A stretch of 64,000 nt of DNA from Streptomyces sp. JB150 (GTDB lineage: Bacteria; Actinomycetota; Actinomycetes; Streptomycetales; Streptomycetaceae): NCBI RefSeq assembly GCF_011193355.1, contig NZ_CP049780.1, positions 2,270,556-2,334,555 of the forward strand. The letters run 5' to 3'. Position numbers and translations under genes: made by a program. The notes beneath the pieces were generated by a model, which saw only the letters and a program-made list of their open reading frames with translations, was not told where the DNA came from and searched no databases. How positions within the stretch are numbered: position 1 is the first letter of the stretch; each line of letters starts with the position of its first letter. Positions 46,103-55,324 of this stretch are shown here, piece after piece.

Positions 46103-47014
46103 CCCCCTTCACGTCTCCGCGTCGGTGTCTTCGCGGCGGTCCTCGGCCTGGTGGCGGTGCTCGGCATCGTCTGGCTGGTGCGCAGCGCCACGACCGGTGG
46201 CGACGGCACGTCCGGCGAGCGGACGAACGGCACTGCGGAGGCGGGGAACGGCACCGGTACCGGCGGCGACGGTGGTACCGGCGAAGACCGTGACACCGGC
46301 ACCGACAACGGCACGGACGGCGGCACGGACGGCGGCCGTACGACGGAGGAGACGGGCAGCGACGGCGGACGCACGACCGACGAGGGCGGGGACACGGGCG
46401 GGACCGGGGACGGAGGCACCGACAGGGACGGGGACACGGGCGGGACCGGGGACGGAGGCACCGACGGGGACGGGGACACGGGCGGGGACGGGGAAGAGGG
46501 CGGCCGGAAGTCCCTCACCGTGAACGGGCTGCGCATCGACGGCAACGGCCTCGGCTATGGCTGTGTGACGATCCTGAACAAGACGTCCACACCCGCGACC
46601 ATCCAGCGCGTCTCCTTCACCGTGGTCGCCCGGCCGGGACCGACGACGCCGGCGCTCTCGCCCGACACCGCCCACTGCTTCCAGGAGGAGAACGGCCCCG
46701 GTGCGCTGGATCCCTCCTGCGACGGCCATCTCCTGCCCGAGGGCGGGCAGTGCACAGCCGGAGCCGTCCCCTCAGCGGACGCCCCCGGCGGGGAGTACAC
46801 GGTCGCGGCGGTGGCCCACTACAGCTTCCTGTGCGACAACGCCGAGATCAGTCCGTGCAACGAGCCCGCGTGGGGCGACCGGCCGCCGACCCCGCAGAAT
46901 CCCGTCCTGGTGGTCGGCAGATCGGAACCGCTCACGACCTCCCTCGACGTCGAGGGCCCGCCGACCTCTCCCCCCACCTCGCCCTCGTCCCCCTCGTCCC
47001 CGGCCCCGGAATGA
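46100..47014 (+). CDS. Single-pass membrane protein with Gly/Asp/Thr-rich linker
   Basis: This 304-residue protein has an N-terminal signal anchor (VGVFAAVLGLVAVLGIVWLV), a strongly repetitive GDGGTDGDGDTGG-type linker (about residues 33-135) and a compact extracellular domain with four cysteines (YGCVTILN, HCFQEE, SCDGHL, QCTAGA, plus LCDNAEISPCN). A Pro/Ser tail (PTSPPTSPSSPSSPAPE) ends it. No family is recognised. It overlaps the next membrane-protein gene by ATGA, suggesting a two-component complex. No Shine-Dalgarno is evident; the start codon ends a perfect palindrome. Confidence 0.7.
   Translation: MPPSRLRVGVFAAVLGLVAVLGIVWLVRSATTGGDGTSGERTNGTAEAGNGTGTGGDGGTGEDRDTGTDNGTDGGTDGGRTTEETGSDGGRTTDEGGDTGGTGDGGTDRDGDTGGTGDGGTDGDGDTGGDGEEGGRKSLTVNGLRIDGNGLGYGCVTILNKTSTPATIQRVSFTVVARPGPTTPALSPDTAHCFQEENGPGALDPSCDGHLLPEGGQCTAGAVPSADAPGGEYTVAAVAHYSFLCDNAEISPCNEPAWGDRPPTPQNPVLVVGRSEPLTTSLDVEGPPTSPPTSPSSPSSPAPE
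46389..46488 (+). repeat. Imperfect tandem repeats in the linker coding region
   Basis: Units of the form GGGGACACGGGCGGGACCGG followed by GGACGGAGGCACCGAC recur at about 36-bp spacing (46387 onward, then 46432 onward) with shorter partial units around them. They encode the Gly/Asp/Thr-rich linker. Copy number may vary between strains. Confidence 0.55.
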
Positions 47015-47895
47015 CCACCGAGTCCACCCCGCCCGTCTCCGCCCGCGTCCGGCAGGTCGCCGAGGCGCTGGGGCCGGCCACGCTGGCGACCGCGCTGCTG
47101 ATCTACTTCGGCTACGTCGCCACCCGCGCCCGGTACGAGTACTTCGGCGTCCCGGTGGACCTGACCGGCCGGTCGAACCAGGACATGATGCTGGACGGCC
47201 TGGAGGTCGTCTTCGTGCCGGCGGCGATGCTCTTCCTCGGCCTGCTCGCGATCGTCGCGATCCACTCCACGGTCCTGTGGCTGCTCGCCCGCGACCGGCC
47301 CGACGAGCGGGACGGCACGTCGGACGTGACGGCCTTCGCCGCGTACGGCTTCGTCCTGGTCGGGGTCCTGCTGATCGCCAGGGCGCTCATCGGCATCTTC
47401 GTCCAGGGCCCGGAGGCCAGCGTGATCATCGGCGCCACCCCGTTCAGCCTGGCGTTCGGACCGGCGGCGGTGGCGTACGGCGTCTGGATCGCGGGGCAGC
47501 GGCGCGGGCGCCCCCTGCTGTCGCAGCGTCTGGCCCGCAACGGCGCGATGGGCGTCATCGCCCTGCTGGTCGCCGGGCTGGTGTGGGCGTCCACCCAGCT
47601 GGCGTGGGCGTACGGCACGGGCCGGGGCGAGGAGGACGCGGCCGGCCTGGAGGACCGCCCCGAGGTCGTCGTCGAGACGAGGGAACCGCTGGACGACCTG
47701 CCCCGGGGGGTGACGGCGTCCCGGCTCGGCACGGCCGGGGAGGAGGCGCGGGCGTACCGTCACCGGTACCGGGGGTTCCGGCTGCTGCTGGCGTCGGGCG
47801 GGCGGCTGTTCCTGGTGACGCCCGAGTGGCGGCGCGGGCGGGACGCGACGATCGTGCTGCCGTACGAGGACGTCCGCGTCCGGCTCGTGCCGTAG
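47011..47895 (+). CDS. Polytopic membrane protein of unknown function
   Basis: This 294-residue protein has about five to six transmembrane helices (around residues 20-42, 60-95, 108-135, 145-160, 178-200) followed by a soluble C-terminal domain of about 90 residues (LEDRPEVVVETREPLDDLP ... LPYEDVRVRLVP). The segment RYEYFGVPVDLTGRSNQDMMLDGL between the first helices resembles other actinobacterial membrane proteins without assigned function. It is translationally coupled to the preceding single-pass protein. An abnormal G/C homopolymer begins 7 bp after the stop. Confidence 0.7.
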   Translation: MTTESTPPVSARVRQVAEALGPATLATALLIYFGYVATRARYEYFGVPVDLTGRSNQDMMLDGLEVVFVPAAMLFLGLLAIVAIHSTVLWLLARDRPDERDGTSDVTAFAAYGFVLVGVLLIARALIGIFVQGPEASVIIGATPFSLAFGPAAVAYGVWIAGQRRGRPLLSQRLARNGAMGVIALLVAGLVWASTQLAWAYGTGRGEEDAAGLEDRPEVVVETREPLDDLPRGVTASRLGTAGEEARAYRHRYRGFRLLLASGGRLFLVTPEWRRGRDATIVLPYEDVRVRLVP

Positions 47896-47900
47896 CGCCG

Positions 47901-48004
<104 letters not shown>

Positions 48005-48012
48005 GCGGAAGC

Positions 48013-48609
48013 TCAGGGCTTTGCGCGCAGGCCCCGTACCACCAGGTCCACGACCGCGTCGAAGTCCGCCTCGATGCCGGGCTGTTCCCACTCGGCCGCG
48101 TAGGCAGGGTCGTGGAAGCGGCCGGTGGCGTGGAAGACCGCGCGGGCGGTGGCGGCCGGGTCGGTGGTGGTGAAGGCGCCCGTGCCGAGGCCCGCGCGGA
48201 CGATGTCCGTCAGCTGGGCGGTGAGGTCGGCGATGTGCTCGGGGACCGCCTCGCCGCTCTCGCGGGTGAGCACCATGTACGTGGCGAACAGCTCCGGGTC
48301 GCGGCCCGCCTTGCGGCGCTTGGCGTCGAACAGCGCCCGCAGCCAGGCGCGCAGCCGCTGTTCCGGGTCCCGGTCCCGGTCGGCGGCGATGCCGGCCAGT
48401 TCCCCCGACGTGCGGTCCAGCCAGCGCTTCGTGACGGCCTCGCGCAGGGCCGCCTTGGTGCGGAAGTGCCGGTAGACGCTGCCGTGGCTGACGCCGAGCG
48501 CGCGGGCCACGTCGACCACGGTGGCCTTGGCCGGGCCGTGGCGGCGCAGCACCTCCTCGGTCGCTTCGAGGATGCGGTCGGCGGTCAGGGTCTCACTGGT
48601 CGGGGCCAT
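48013..48609 (-). CDS. TetR-family transcriptional regulator
   Basis: This 198-residue protein has the N-terminal TetR HTH (ADRILEATEEVLRRHGPAKATVVDVARALGVSHGSVYRHFRTKAALREAV) and a helical ligand domain containing the TetR C-terminal segment seen in AcrR-like proteins. It starts 26 bp after the aldo/keto reductase gene on the same strand, so both are probably one operon controlled by this repressor through the palindrome at 49673-49694. ATG at 48609; the ribosome site is weak. Confidence 0.9.
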   Translation of the reverse strand: MAPTSETLTADRILEATEEVLRRHGPAKATVVDVARALGVSHGSVYRHFRTKAALREAVTKRWLDRTSGELAGIAADRDRDPEQRLRAWLRALFDAKRRKAGRDPELFATYMVLTRESGEAVPEHIADLTAQLTDIVRAGLGTGAFTTTDPAATARAVFHATGRFHDPAYAAEWEQPGIEADFDAVVDLVVRGLRAKP

Positions 48610-48635
48610 GCCCAAGACGGTACCCGGCGGCCGTG

Positions 48636-49649
48636 TCACCGCTCGCTGTCGAGGTCTGCCATCTGCGCCGCGGCATAGCGTTCGCCGACCACCGCGTCCG
48701 CCGGTACGGCCTCCTCGACGGCGGCGAGGTCGGCCGCGTCCAGGGTGACGTCGAGCGCGCCGAGGGCCTCCGCGAGCCGGTCGCGGCGGCGGGCGCCGAT
48801 GAGCGGCACGATGTCCTCGCCGCGGGACAGCACCCAGGCGATGGCGATCTGCGCGACGCTCACGCCCTTGTGCTCGGCGATCTTCCGCAGCTCGTCCACC
48901 AGCCGCAGGTTGCGGTGGAGGTTGTCGCCCTGGAAGCGGGGCGAGTGGGCGCGGAAGTCGTCCGCGGCGAGCTGCCGGTCGGCGGTGAAGTGGCCGGAGA
49001 TCAGGCCGCGCGAGAGGACGCCGTACGCGGTGATGCCGATGCCCAGTTCCCGGGCGGTCGGCAGGATCTCCTTCTCGATGCCCCGCGTGATGAGGGCGTA
49101 CTCGATCTGGAGGTCCGCGATCGGGGCGGTCGCGGCGGCCCTGCGCAGGGTGCCGGCGCCGACCTCGCTGAGGCCGATGTGCCGGACGTACCCCTGCTCG
49201 ACGAGTTCGGCGACCGCGCCGACGGTCTCCTCGACGGGGACGGCCGGGTCGAGCCGGGCGAGGCGGTAGACGTCGAGGTGGTCGACGCCGAGGCGCTGGA
49301 GCGAGTACGCGGCGAAGGTCTTCACCGCCTCGGGCCGGCCGTCGTAGCCGAGCCATCTGCCGTCCGGGCCGCGCAGGGCGCCGAACTTCACGCTGACCAG
49401 GGCCTGTTCCCGGCGGGCCGGGGGCGCCGCGCGCAGGGCCTCGCCGATCAGCAGCTCGTTGTGGCCCATGCCGTAGAAGTCGCCGGTGTCGAGCAGGGTG
49501 ACGCCCGCTTCGAGCGCCGCGTGGATGGTCGCGATGGACTCGGCCCGGTCCGCCGCGCCGTACAGCGCGGACATGCCCATGCAGCCGAGGCCGAGGGCGG
49601 AGACCTGGGGGCCGGTGGTTCCGAGGGTGCGGGTCTGGATCGTCGTCAT
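48636..49649 (-). CDS. Aldo/keto reductase
   Basis: This 337-residue NADPH-dependent oxidoreductase has a TIM barrel. LGTTGPQVSALGLGCMGMSALYG starts the fold. LLDTGDFYGMGHNELLIGEAL holds the catalytic Asp and Tyr, and VSVKFGAL supplies the catalytic Lys. The fourth catalytic residue, normally His, lies in DHLDVYRLARLD and appears replaced by Arg, as in some AKR13-like members. It likely reduces aldehydes or ketones of xenobiotic type. It heads an operon with a TetR regulator. ATG at 49649; a longer start at 49685 would enter the operator. Confidence 0.87.
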   Translation of the reverse strand: MTTIQTRTLGTTGPQVSALGLGCMGMSALYGAADRAESIATIHAALEAGVTLLDTGDFYGMGHNELLIGEALRAAPPARREQALVSVKFGALRGPDGRWLGYDGRPEAVKTFAAYSLQRLGVDHLDVYRLARLDPAVPVEETVGAVAELVEQGYVRHIGLSEVGAGTLRRAAATAPIADLQIEYALITRGIEKEILPTARELGIGITAYGVLSRGLISGHFTADRQLAADDFRAHSPRFQGDNLHRNLRLVDELRKIAEHKGVSVAQIAIAWVLSRGEDIVPLIGARRRDRLAEALGALDVTLDAADLAAVEEAVPADAVVGERYAAAQMADLDSER

Positions 49650-49672
49650 GCACACCAGCGTGACATGACAGG

Positions 49673-49694
49673 TGACAGATTTCAATATCTGTCA
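49673..49694 (-). promoter_or_regulatory. TetR-type operator upstream of the aldo/keto reductase operon
   Basis: TGACAGAT (49673-49680) and ATCTGTCA (49687-49694) are perfect 8-bp inverted arms with a 6-bp AT-rich spacer. Additional TGACA/TGTCA half-sites flank it (49661-49670 and 49703-49708). It lies 24-45 bp before the ATG, the expected position for a promoter-blocking TetR site. Confidence 0.7.
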
Positions 49695-49841
49695 TTCGAT
49701 ACTTGTCAGCAGCGGCGTGGGCCGCAGCCCGTTCGACAGCGTTTCCGCCTGCCCGGAGAATGGGAGATGCCGGCGCGCGGCCACCGAGGCGGCGCCCGCC
49801 GTCGGCCCCGCGGCACGTCTGCGCCGCCGGAGGAGGCCGCC

Positions 49842-50954
49842 ATGAGCGTCCGTATCGCCACCTTCAACATGGAGAACCTCTTCCGCCGGCCCACGGTGTT
49901 CCGGCTCCCGGACCCGCAGGCTCGCGCGCGACTCCTCACAGACTTCGCGGAGCTGGTCGCGCTCCTCGACAAGCGCGAGTACACCTCACGCGACAAGGAG
50001 AGGATCGCCGAGATCATCCTCGACCACCGCATCCACGCCTTCGACCCGCGCAATCCGCCGCCGATCACCATCAACGAGCCCCGTAGGACCGACGAGATCA
50101 GGCTCTACGACACGTCCGGGTCGGGGAACGACGTGAAGATCGAGATCAAGGCCGCCGGCCGGGCCTCCTGGGTGGGCTGGGCGGAGCTGGGCCAGGACGA
50201 CCTCGACCTGAACGTGGTGCGCAACACCGGCCGGGTGGTCTCGGAGGTCGACGCCGACGTCCTGGTCACCGTGGAGGTCGAGGACCGCCTGACGCTGGAG
50301 CGGTTCAACACCCAGGTGCTCGCCGGGGCGCTCGGCAGGCGGCCGTATCCCTACAACCTGCTGGTCGACGGCAACGACGGCCGCGGCATCGACATCGGGA
50401 TCCTCAGCCGCCACCCGGTCACGTCCGTGCGGCCCCACCTCTTCGACACCCGCCCGGACCGTCCCGCCAAGCGCCTGTTCAGCCGCGACTGCCCCGAGTT
50501 CGAGATCCGCCTCAACGGCACGCCGGTCGTGATCCTCGGCAACCACCTCAAGAGCAAGTTCACCGACGACCCGGCACTGCGGCTGGCCCAGGCGAAGCGG
50601 GTCGCGGAGATCCACCGGGCCGCGCTGCAGCGCACACCCCACGTGATGGTCGCCGGGGACCTCAACGACGACCCCGACAGCGAGACCCTGGCGGTGCTGC
50701 TGGACACCGGTCTGCGGGACGTGATGAGCCACCGTTCCTACCGCGGGCTCCCCGGCACCCACGGCACCTGCCGCACCGAGCGGGACAAACTGGACTACCT
50801 GCTCCTCCCGCCCTCGCTGTGGCGGGAGGTGCAGCACGTCGGCCTGGAGACCCGCGGCATCTTCGCGGACGGCATCAAGCCGTTCGACACGATCACGTCC
50901 AAGAGCGAGGCGGCCTCCGACCACGCCGCCCTGTTCGTGGATCTGGACCTGTGA
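49842..50954 (+). CDS. Endonuclease/exonuclease/phosphatase-family protein
   Basis: This 370-residue protein has the EEP fold. RIATFNMENLF provides the metal-binding Asn/Glu, VTVEVEDRLTLERFN the Glu region, VVILGNHLKSKF the catalytic His, VMVAGDLNDDPDS the catalytic Asp/Asn pair and EAASDHAALFVDLDL the final Asp-His. All active-site residues are present. Substrate may be DNA, a phosphodiester or a phospholipid. No signal peptide is seen. GGAGGAGG lies 6 bp before the ATG at 49842. The intergenic gap to the aldo/keto reductase operon is divergent. Confidence 0.85.
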   Translation: MSVRIATFNMENLFRRPTVFRLPDPQARARLLTDFAELVALLDKREYTSRDKERIAEIILDHRIHAFDPRNPPPITINEPRRTDEIRLYDTSGSGNDVKIEIKAAGRASWVGWAELGQDDLDLNVVRNTGRVVSEVDADVLVTVEVEDRLTLERFNTQVLAGALGRRPYPYNLLVDGNDGRGIDIGILSRHPVTSVRPHLFDTRPDRPAKRLFSRDCPEFEIRLNGTPVVILGNHLKSKFTDDPALRLAQAKRVAEIHRAALQRTPHVMVAGDLNDDPDSETLAVLLDTGLRDVMSHRSYRGLPGTHGTCRTERDKLDYLLLPPSLWREVQHVGLETRGIFADGIKPFDTITSKSEAASDHAALFVDLDL

Positions 50955-50960
50955 AAACAC

Positions 50961-50995
50961 GAGTTCCCCGCACCCCAGCGGGGCACGGGGAACTC
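50961..50995. terminator. Bidirectional hairpin between EEP gene and glyS
   Basis: GAGTTCCCCG (50961-50970) pairs with CGGGGAACTC (50986-50995), and a nested CCCC/GGGG stem (50973-50976, 50980-50983) fills the loop. On the minus strand AAAACAC precedes as GTGTTTT, a short T-run usable by glyS. Confidence 0.75.
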
Positions 50996-51012
50996 CGTCG
51001 GCCGGTGAGCGG

Positions 51013-52395
51013 CTAGCAGCCGATCAGGCGCGCGGCCAGGTAGCCCTCGATCTGGTCCAGGGAAACCCGCTCCTGCTTCATCGAGTCCCGCTCGCGGACG
51101 GTCACGGCGTTGTCGTCCAGCGTGTCGAAGTCGACGGTCACGCAGTACGGCGTACCGATCTCGTCCTGGCGGCGGTAGCGGCGGCCGATGGCGCCGGCGT
51201 CGTCGAACTCGATGTTCCAGTGCTGGCGCAGCGCCTGCGCGAGGCCCTTGGCCTTCGGGGACAGCTCAGCGTTGCGGGACAGCGGCAGGACGGCCGCCTT
51301 CACCGGGGCGAGGCGGTGGTCCAGGCGCAGCACGGTGCGCTTCTCCATCTTGCCCTTGGCGTTGGGCGCCTCGTCCTCGACGTACGCGTCGAGGAGGAAG
51401 GCCAGCATGGTGCGGCCGACGCCGGCCGCGGGCTCGATGACGTACGGCGTCCAGCGCTCGCCGGCCTCCTGGTCGTAGTAGGCCAGGTCCTGGCCGGAGG
51501 CCTTGGAGTGCGCGGTGAGGTCGTAGTCGGTGCGGTTGGCGACACCCTCCAGCTCGCCCCACTCGCTGCCGCCGAACTGGAAGCGGTACTCGATGTCGGC
51601 GGTGCGCTTGGAGTAGTGGGAGAGCTTCTCCTTGGGGTGCTCGTACCAGCGCATGTTCTCCTCACGGAGACCCAGGCCGGTGTACCAGTTCCAGCGCTGC
51701 TCCATCCAGTACTCGTGCCACTGCTCGTCCTCGCCCGGCTTGACGAAGAACTCCATCTCCATCTGCTCGAACTCGCGGGTGCGGAAGATGAAGTTGCCCG
51801 GCGTGATCTCGTTGCGGAACGACTTGCCCATCTGGGCGATGCCGAACGGCGGCTTCTTGCGCGAAGCGGTGTGCACCAGGGCGAAGTTGGTGAAGATGCC
51901 CTGGGCGGTCTCGGGACGCAGGTAGGCGACGGAGCCGGAGTCCTGGGTCGGGCCGAGGTGGGTGGAGAGGAGACCCGAGAACTGCTTGGGCTCGGTGAAC
52001 TGGCCCTTGGTGCCGCAGTTCGGGCAGTTGATGTCGGACAGGCCGTTCTCCGGGGCGCGGCCCTTCTTCTCCTCGTAGGCCTCCTCCAGGTGGTCCGCGC
52101 GGTAGCGCTTGTGGCAGGAGGTGCACTCGGTGAGCGGGTCGGTGAAGGTGGCGACGTGGCCGGAGGCGACCCAGACCTCGGGGGCGAGGATCACGGACGA
52201 GTCGATACCGACGACGTCCTCACGCGACGTCACCATGTAGCGCCACCACTGGCGCTTGATGTTCTCCTTCAGCTCGACACCGAGCGGCCCGTAGTCCCAG
52301 GCGGCACGCTGACCGCCGTAGATCTCACTACAGGGGAAAACGAAGCCACGGCGCTTGCTCAGGCTGACGATGGTGTCGATCTTGTCGGCGGCCAC
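51013..52395 (-). CDS. glyS: Glycyl-tRNA synthetase
   Basis: This 460-residue class II synthetase is of the alpha2 type. [30 protein letters not shown] is motif 1 region, a zinc-binding insertion has CTSCHKRY and CPNCGTKG, motif 2 is [25 protein letters not shown] and motif 3 is [14 protein letters not shown]. Length is normal. I chose the GTG at 52395 ([17 protein letters not shown]) with GAAGAGAG upstream. It is divergent from the zinc uptake operon. No T-box leader is recognisable. Confidence 0.97.
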   Translation of the reverse strand: MAADKIDTIVSLSKRRGFVFPCSEIYGGQRAAWDYGPLGVELKENIKRQWWRYMVTSREDVVGIDSSVILAPEVWVASGHVATFTDPLTECTSCHKRYRADHLEEAYEEKKGRAPENGLSDINCPNCGTKGQFTEPKQFSGLLSTHLGPTQDSGSVAYLRPETAQGIFTNFALVHTASRKKPPFGIAQMGKSFRNEITPGNFIFRTREFEQMEMEFFVKPGEDEQWHEYWMEQRWNWYTGLGLREENMRWYEHPKEKLSHYSKRTADIEYRFQFGGSEWGELEGVANRTDYDLTAHSKASGQDLAYYDQEAGERWTPYVIEPAAGVGRTMLAFLLDAYVEDEAPNAKGKMEKRTVLRLDHRLAPVKAAVLPLSRNAELSPKAKGLAQALRQHWNIEFDDAGAIGRRYRRQDEIGTPYCVTVDFDTLDDNAVTVRERDSMKQERVSLDQIEGYLAARLIGC

Positions 52396-52518
52396 GGTGC
52401 TCTCTTCATTACGACGACGGGCGACGAAGCGAGATGCTTCCAGCGAATGCTTCAGGTTACCGGCGTGCACTCCCCCTGAACCAAATCGGGATGCCCTCGC
52501 GGCCGGGACGACCGTTTG

Positions 52519-52548
52519 TTGACAACGGTTTCCACTTTTGTTGAAAAT
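52519..52548 (+). promoter_or_regulatory. znuA promoter
   Basis: A consensus -35 TTGACA (52519-52524) is followed after 18 bp by GAAAAT (52543-52548) as the -10. The start point would then fall within a base or two of the znuA ATG at 52556, giving a leaderless mRNA. Confidence 0.5.
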
Positions 52549-52560
52549 GACTCTCATGAA
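52541..52560 (+). promoter_or_regulatory. Zur box over the znuA -10 and start codon
   Basis: TTGAAAATGACTCTCATGAA matches the Streptomyces Zur operator pattern TGAAAATGATTTTCA in its left arm and central region, with symmetry to TCATGAA on the right. It overlaps the -10 and the ATG, the position expected for repression when zinc is abundant. The zur gene is in the same cluster. Confidence 0.7.
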
Positions 52561-53554
52561 CGTACGACGACAGCTCATACCCACCGCAGCGGTGACCGCC
52601 CTCGGTCTCGCTGCCCTGACCGCCTGCTCCAGCGACTCCGCGAACGCGGGCAACACGGACAAGTTCGATGTCGTCGCGTCGTTCTACCCGATGCAGTTCC
52701 TCGCCGAGCGGATCGGCGGGGACCACGTGAACGTCACCACCCTCACCGAGCCCGGTCAGGAGCCCCACGACCTGGAGCTCTCCACCCGGCAGACCGCCGC
52801 CCTGCAGGAAGCCGACGCGGTCCTCTACCTCAAGACCCTCCAGCCGGCCGTCGACGAGGCCGTCGCCCAGGCCGACGTGAAGACGAAGATCGACGCGGCC
52901 TCCCTCACGAAGCTGGAGGACCACGGCAGCGTCGAGCACGACCACGGCCACGAGGGCGAGGAGCACGCGGACGAGCACGCGGACGAGCACTCCGAGGCCC
53001 CCTCCGAGGAACACTCCGAGGAAGAGGAACACGCCCTCGACCCCCACCTGTGGCTGGACCCGGTGAAGTACGCCGAGGTCGCCAAGGGCATCGGCGCCGC
53101 CTTCGAGAAGGCCGACCCGGACCACGCGGCCGACTACAAGAAGAACACCGACGCGCTGGTCGGCGAGCTGAACGAGCTGAACACGCGGTTCGAGGACGGC
53201 CTGAGGAACACCAAGACGAAGGTCTTCTTCACCAACCACGCCGCCTTCGGCTACCTCGCCGAGCGCTACGGCCTGACCCAGGAGGCCATCTCCGGCCTCG
53301 ACCCGGAGTCCGAGCCGAGCCCCGCCCGGATCAAGGAGCTCCAGGAGGAGGCCAAGGCGGACGGCGTGACCACCGTCTTCTACGAGACACTGGTGAGTGA
53401 CAAGACCGCGAAGACGCTCGCGAAGGACGCCGGCCTGAAGACCGACGTGCTCGACCCGCTCGAGGGCATCACCGACAAGTCCGAGGGCGACGACTACTTC
53501 GAGGTCATGGAGTCCAACCTCAGCGCGCTGAAGACGGCCCTCGGCGCGAAGTGA
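52556..53554 (+). CDS. znuA: Zinc ABC transporter substrate-binding lipoprotein ZnuA
   Basis: This 332-residue lipoprotein captures Zn2+ outside the membrane. The signal ends in the lipobox LTAC (Cys24). A metal-binding His follows in [11 protein letters not shown] His/Glu/Asp-rich loop lies at about residues 122-160 ([15 protein letters not shown]). DPHLWLDP gives another His, and the later [17 protein letters not shown] and a terminal Asp/Glu region complete the cluster A-I type fold. The acidic-His loop is the zinc-chaperoning loop typical of ZnuA. It heads znuA-znuC-znuB with a Zur box. An earlier ATG at 52547 exists but would sit in the promoter. Confidence 0.95.
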   Translation: MNVRRQLIPTAAVTALGLAALTACSSDSANAGNTDKFDVVASFYPMQFLAERIGGDHVNVTTLTEPGQEPHDLELSTRQTAALQEADAVLYLKTLQPAVDEAVAQADVKTKIDAASLTKLEDHGSVEHDHGHEGEEHADEHADEHSEAPSEEHSEEEEHALDPHLWLDPVKYAEVAKGIGAAFEKADPDHAADYKKNTDALVGELNELNTRFEDGLRNTKTKVFFTNHAAFGYLAERYGLTQEAISGLDPESEPSPARIKELQEEAKADGVTTVFYETLVSDKTAKTLAKDAGLKTDVLDPLEGITDKSEGDDYFEVMESNLSALKTALGAK

Positions 53555-53591
53555 TCGCCAGTGATCGCGAATTGACCGTTACGGAGGCCAC

Positions 53592-54362
53592 ATGGTGAGC
53601 GAGCCCGTCATATCCCTGCGCGGCGTACGCGCCGAGCTGGGCTCGCGCCCCGTCCTGCGCGGTATCGACCTCACCGTGTCCCGCGGTGAGGTCGTCGCGC
53701 TGCTCGGCGCGAACGGCTCCGGCAAGTCGACGGCCGTGCGCACCGTCATCGGCCAGGTGCCGGTCAGCGCCGGCGAGATCGAGCTGTTCGGCACACCCCG
53801 CCGGCGGTTCGGGGACTGGGCGCGCGTCGGCTACGTCCCGCAGCGCACCACGGCCGCGGGCGGCGTGCCCGCCACGGTCGGCGAGGTGGTCTCCTCGGGC
53901 CGCCTGTCCCGCACCCGCTTCGGCGTCTTCCGCAAGGCCGACCGCGAGGCCGTCCGCCGGGCGCTGGACCTGGTCGGCATGGCGGACCGGGCCGGGGACT
54001 CGGTGAACGCGCTCTCCGGTGGCCAGCACCAGCGGGTGCTGATCGCCCGCGCGCTCGCCGCCGGCCCCGAGCTGCTGATCATGGACGAGCCGATGGCGGG
54101 CGTCGACCTGGCCAGCCAGGAAGTGCTGGCCGCGACGCTGCGCGAGCAGGTCGCCCAGGGCGCGACCGTGCTGGTCGTCCTGCACGAACTGGGCCCGCTG
54201 GAGCCCTTGATCGACCGGGCGGTCGTCCTGCGCGACGGCTGTGTGCTGCACGACGGCCCGCCCCCGAAGGCGGTCGGCCAGCACGCGCTGCCCGGCCACG
54301 ACCACGTCCATCCGCACGCGGCCCACGACGCCGAACCGATCCGGACGGGACTGCTGAGCTGA
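53592..54362 (+). CDS. znuC: Zinc ABC transporter ATP-binding protein ZnuC
   Basis: This 256-residue ATPase powers zinc import. Walker A is LLGANGSGKSTAVRT, the signature NALSGGQHQRVLIARALA, Walker B ELLIMDEPMAGVD and the switch His lies in LVVLHELGPLEP. The C-terminus is His-rich (GHDHVHPHAAHD), possibly a zinc sensor or buffer. GGAGG lies 7 bp before the ATG at 53592. Its stop overlaps the znuB start (TGATG), and it follows znuA by 37 bp. Confidence 0.95.
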   Translation: MVSEPVISLRGVRAELGSRPVLRGIDLTVSRGEVVALLGANGSGKSTAVRTVIGQVPVSAGEIELFGTPRRRFGDWARVGYVPQRTTAAGGVPATVGEVVSSGRLSRTRFGVFRKADREAVRRALDLVGMADRAGDSVNALSGGQHQRVLIARALAAGPELLIMDEPMAGVDLASQEVLAATLREQVAQGATVLVVLHELGPLEPLIDRAVVLRDGCVLHDGPPPKAVGQHALPGHDHVHPHAAHDAEPIRTGLLS

Positions 54363-55264
54363 TGGAACTCCTGAACTACGACTTCATGCAGCGGGCCCTG
54401 CTCGCCGCCGTCCTGGTCGGCATCACCGCGCCCGCGGTCGGCATCTACCTGGTGCAGCGCCGCCAGGCGCTGATGGGCGACGGCATCGGCCACGTCGCGA
54501 TGACCGGCGTCGGGCTCGGCTTCCTGCTGTCCTGGTCCCCGGTGTGGATGGCCACCCTCGTCTCCGTCCTCGGCGCGGTCCTGATGGAGCTGATCCGCTG
54601 GTACGGCAAGACCCGCGGCGACATCGCGCTGGCGATGCTGTTCTACGGCGGCATGGCCGGCGGTGTGATGTTCATCAACCTCGCGCCGACGGGTTCCAAC
54701 GCCAACCTGACCTCGTATCTGTTCGGCTCGCTGTCGACGGTGTCGGAGTCGGACGTGACGGCCATCTGCCTGCTGGCGGCCTTCGTGATGCTGGTCACCC
54801 TGGGTCTGCGCCGCCAGCTCTTCGCGGTCAGCCAGGACGAGGAGTTCGCGCGGGTCACGGGCCTGCCGGTGCGGGCGCTGAACCTGCTCACGGCGATCAC
54901 CGCGGCCGTGACGGTCACGGTGGCGATGCGCGTGGTCGGCCTGCTGCTGGTGTCCGCGCTGATGGTGGTGCCGGTGGCCGCCGCCCAGCAGCTCACCCGC
55001 AGCTTCGCCGCGACCTTCGCGGTCGCGGTGGCGATCGGGGTGACCGTGACCCTCGGCGGCACGGTGACCTCGTACTACCAGGACGTTCCGCCCGGCGCGA
55101 CGATCGTGCTGCTGACCATCGGCGCGTTTGTCGTGCTGACCGCGCTGGCGACCCCGCTGGCCCGGCGCCGGGCCCGGGCACTGGCCGCCGCGCAGCCGTC
55201 CGGGGACCCGGCGGAGTGCGCGATTCCGGCCAGCCGCCGGACCGAGGACGAGATCGGCGTCTGA
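54362..55264 (+). CDS. znuB: Zinc ABC transporter permease ZnuB
   Basis: This 300-residue ABC-3 family permease has about eight or nine membrane helices. YDFMQRALLAAVLVGITAPAVGIYLVQRRQALMGDGIGHVAMTGVGLG is the N-terminal family signature and GLLLVSALMVVPVAAAQQL is the cytoplasmic loop region contacting the ATPase. It is coupled to znuC by a TGATG overlap. A cytosolic tail of about 30 residues ends the protein. Confidence 0.94.
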   Translation: MELLNYDFMQRALLAAVLVGITAPAVGIYLVQRRQALMGDGIGHVAMTGVGLGFLLSWSPVWMATLVSVLGAVLMELIRWYGKTRGDIALAMLFYGGMAGGVMFINLAPTGSNANLTSYLFGSLSTVSESDVTAICLLAAFVMLVTLGLRRQLFAVSQDEEFARVTGLPVRALNLLTAITAAVTVTVAMRVVGLLLVSALMVVPVAAAQQLTRSFAATFAVAVAIGVTVTLGGTVTSYYQDVPPGATIVLLTIGAFVVLTALATPLARRRARALAAAQPSGDPAECAIPASRRTEDEIGV

Positions 55265-55324
55265 CCGCTGCCGGTCCGGGCTGGCACAATGGCCCGGACC
55301 GCAGCAGACGTGAGGAGGCAACCG

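Noticed and set aside
52396..52518. Possible T-box leader for glyS
   Set aside because: No specifier loop, no conserved T-box sequence and no terminator/antiterminator pair can be recognised.
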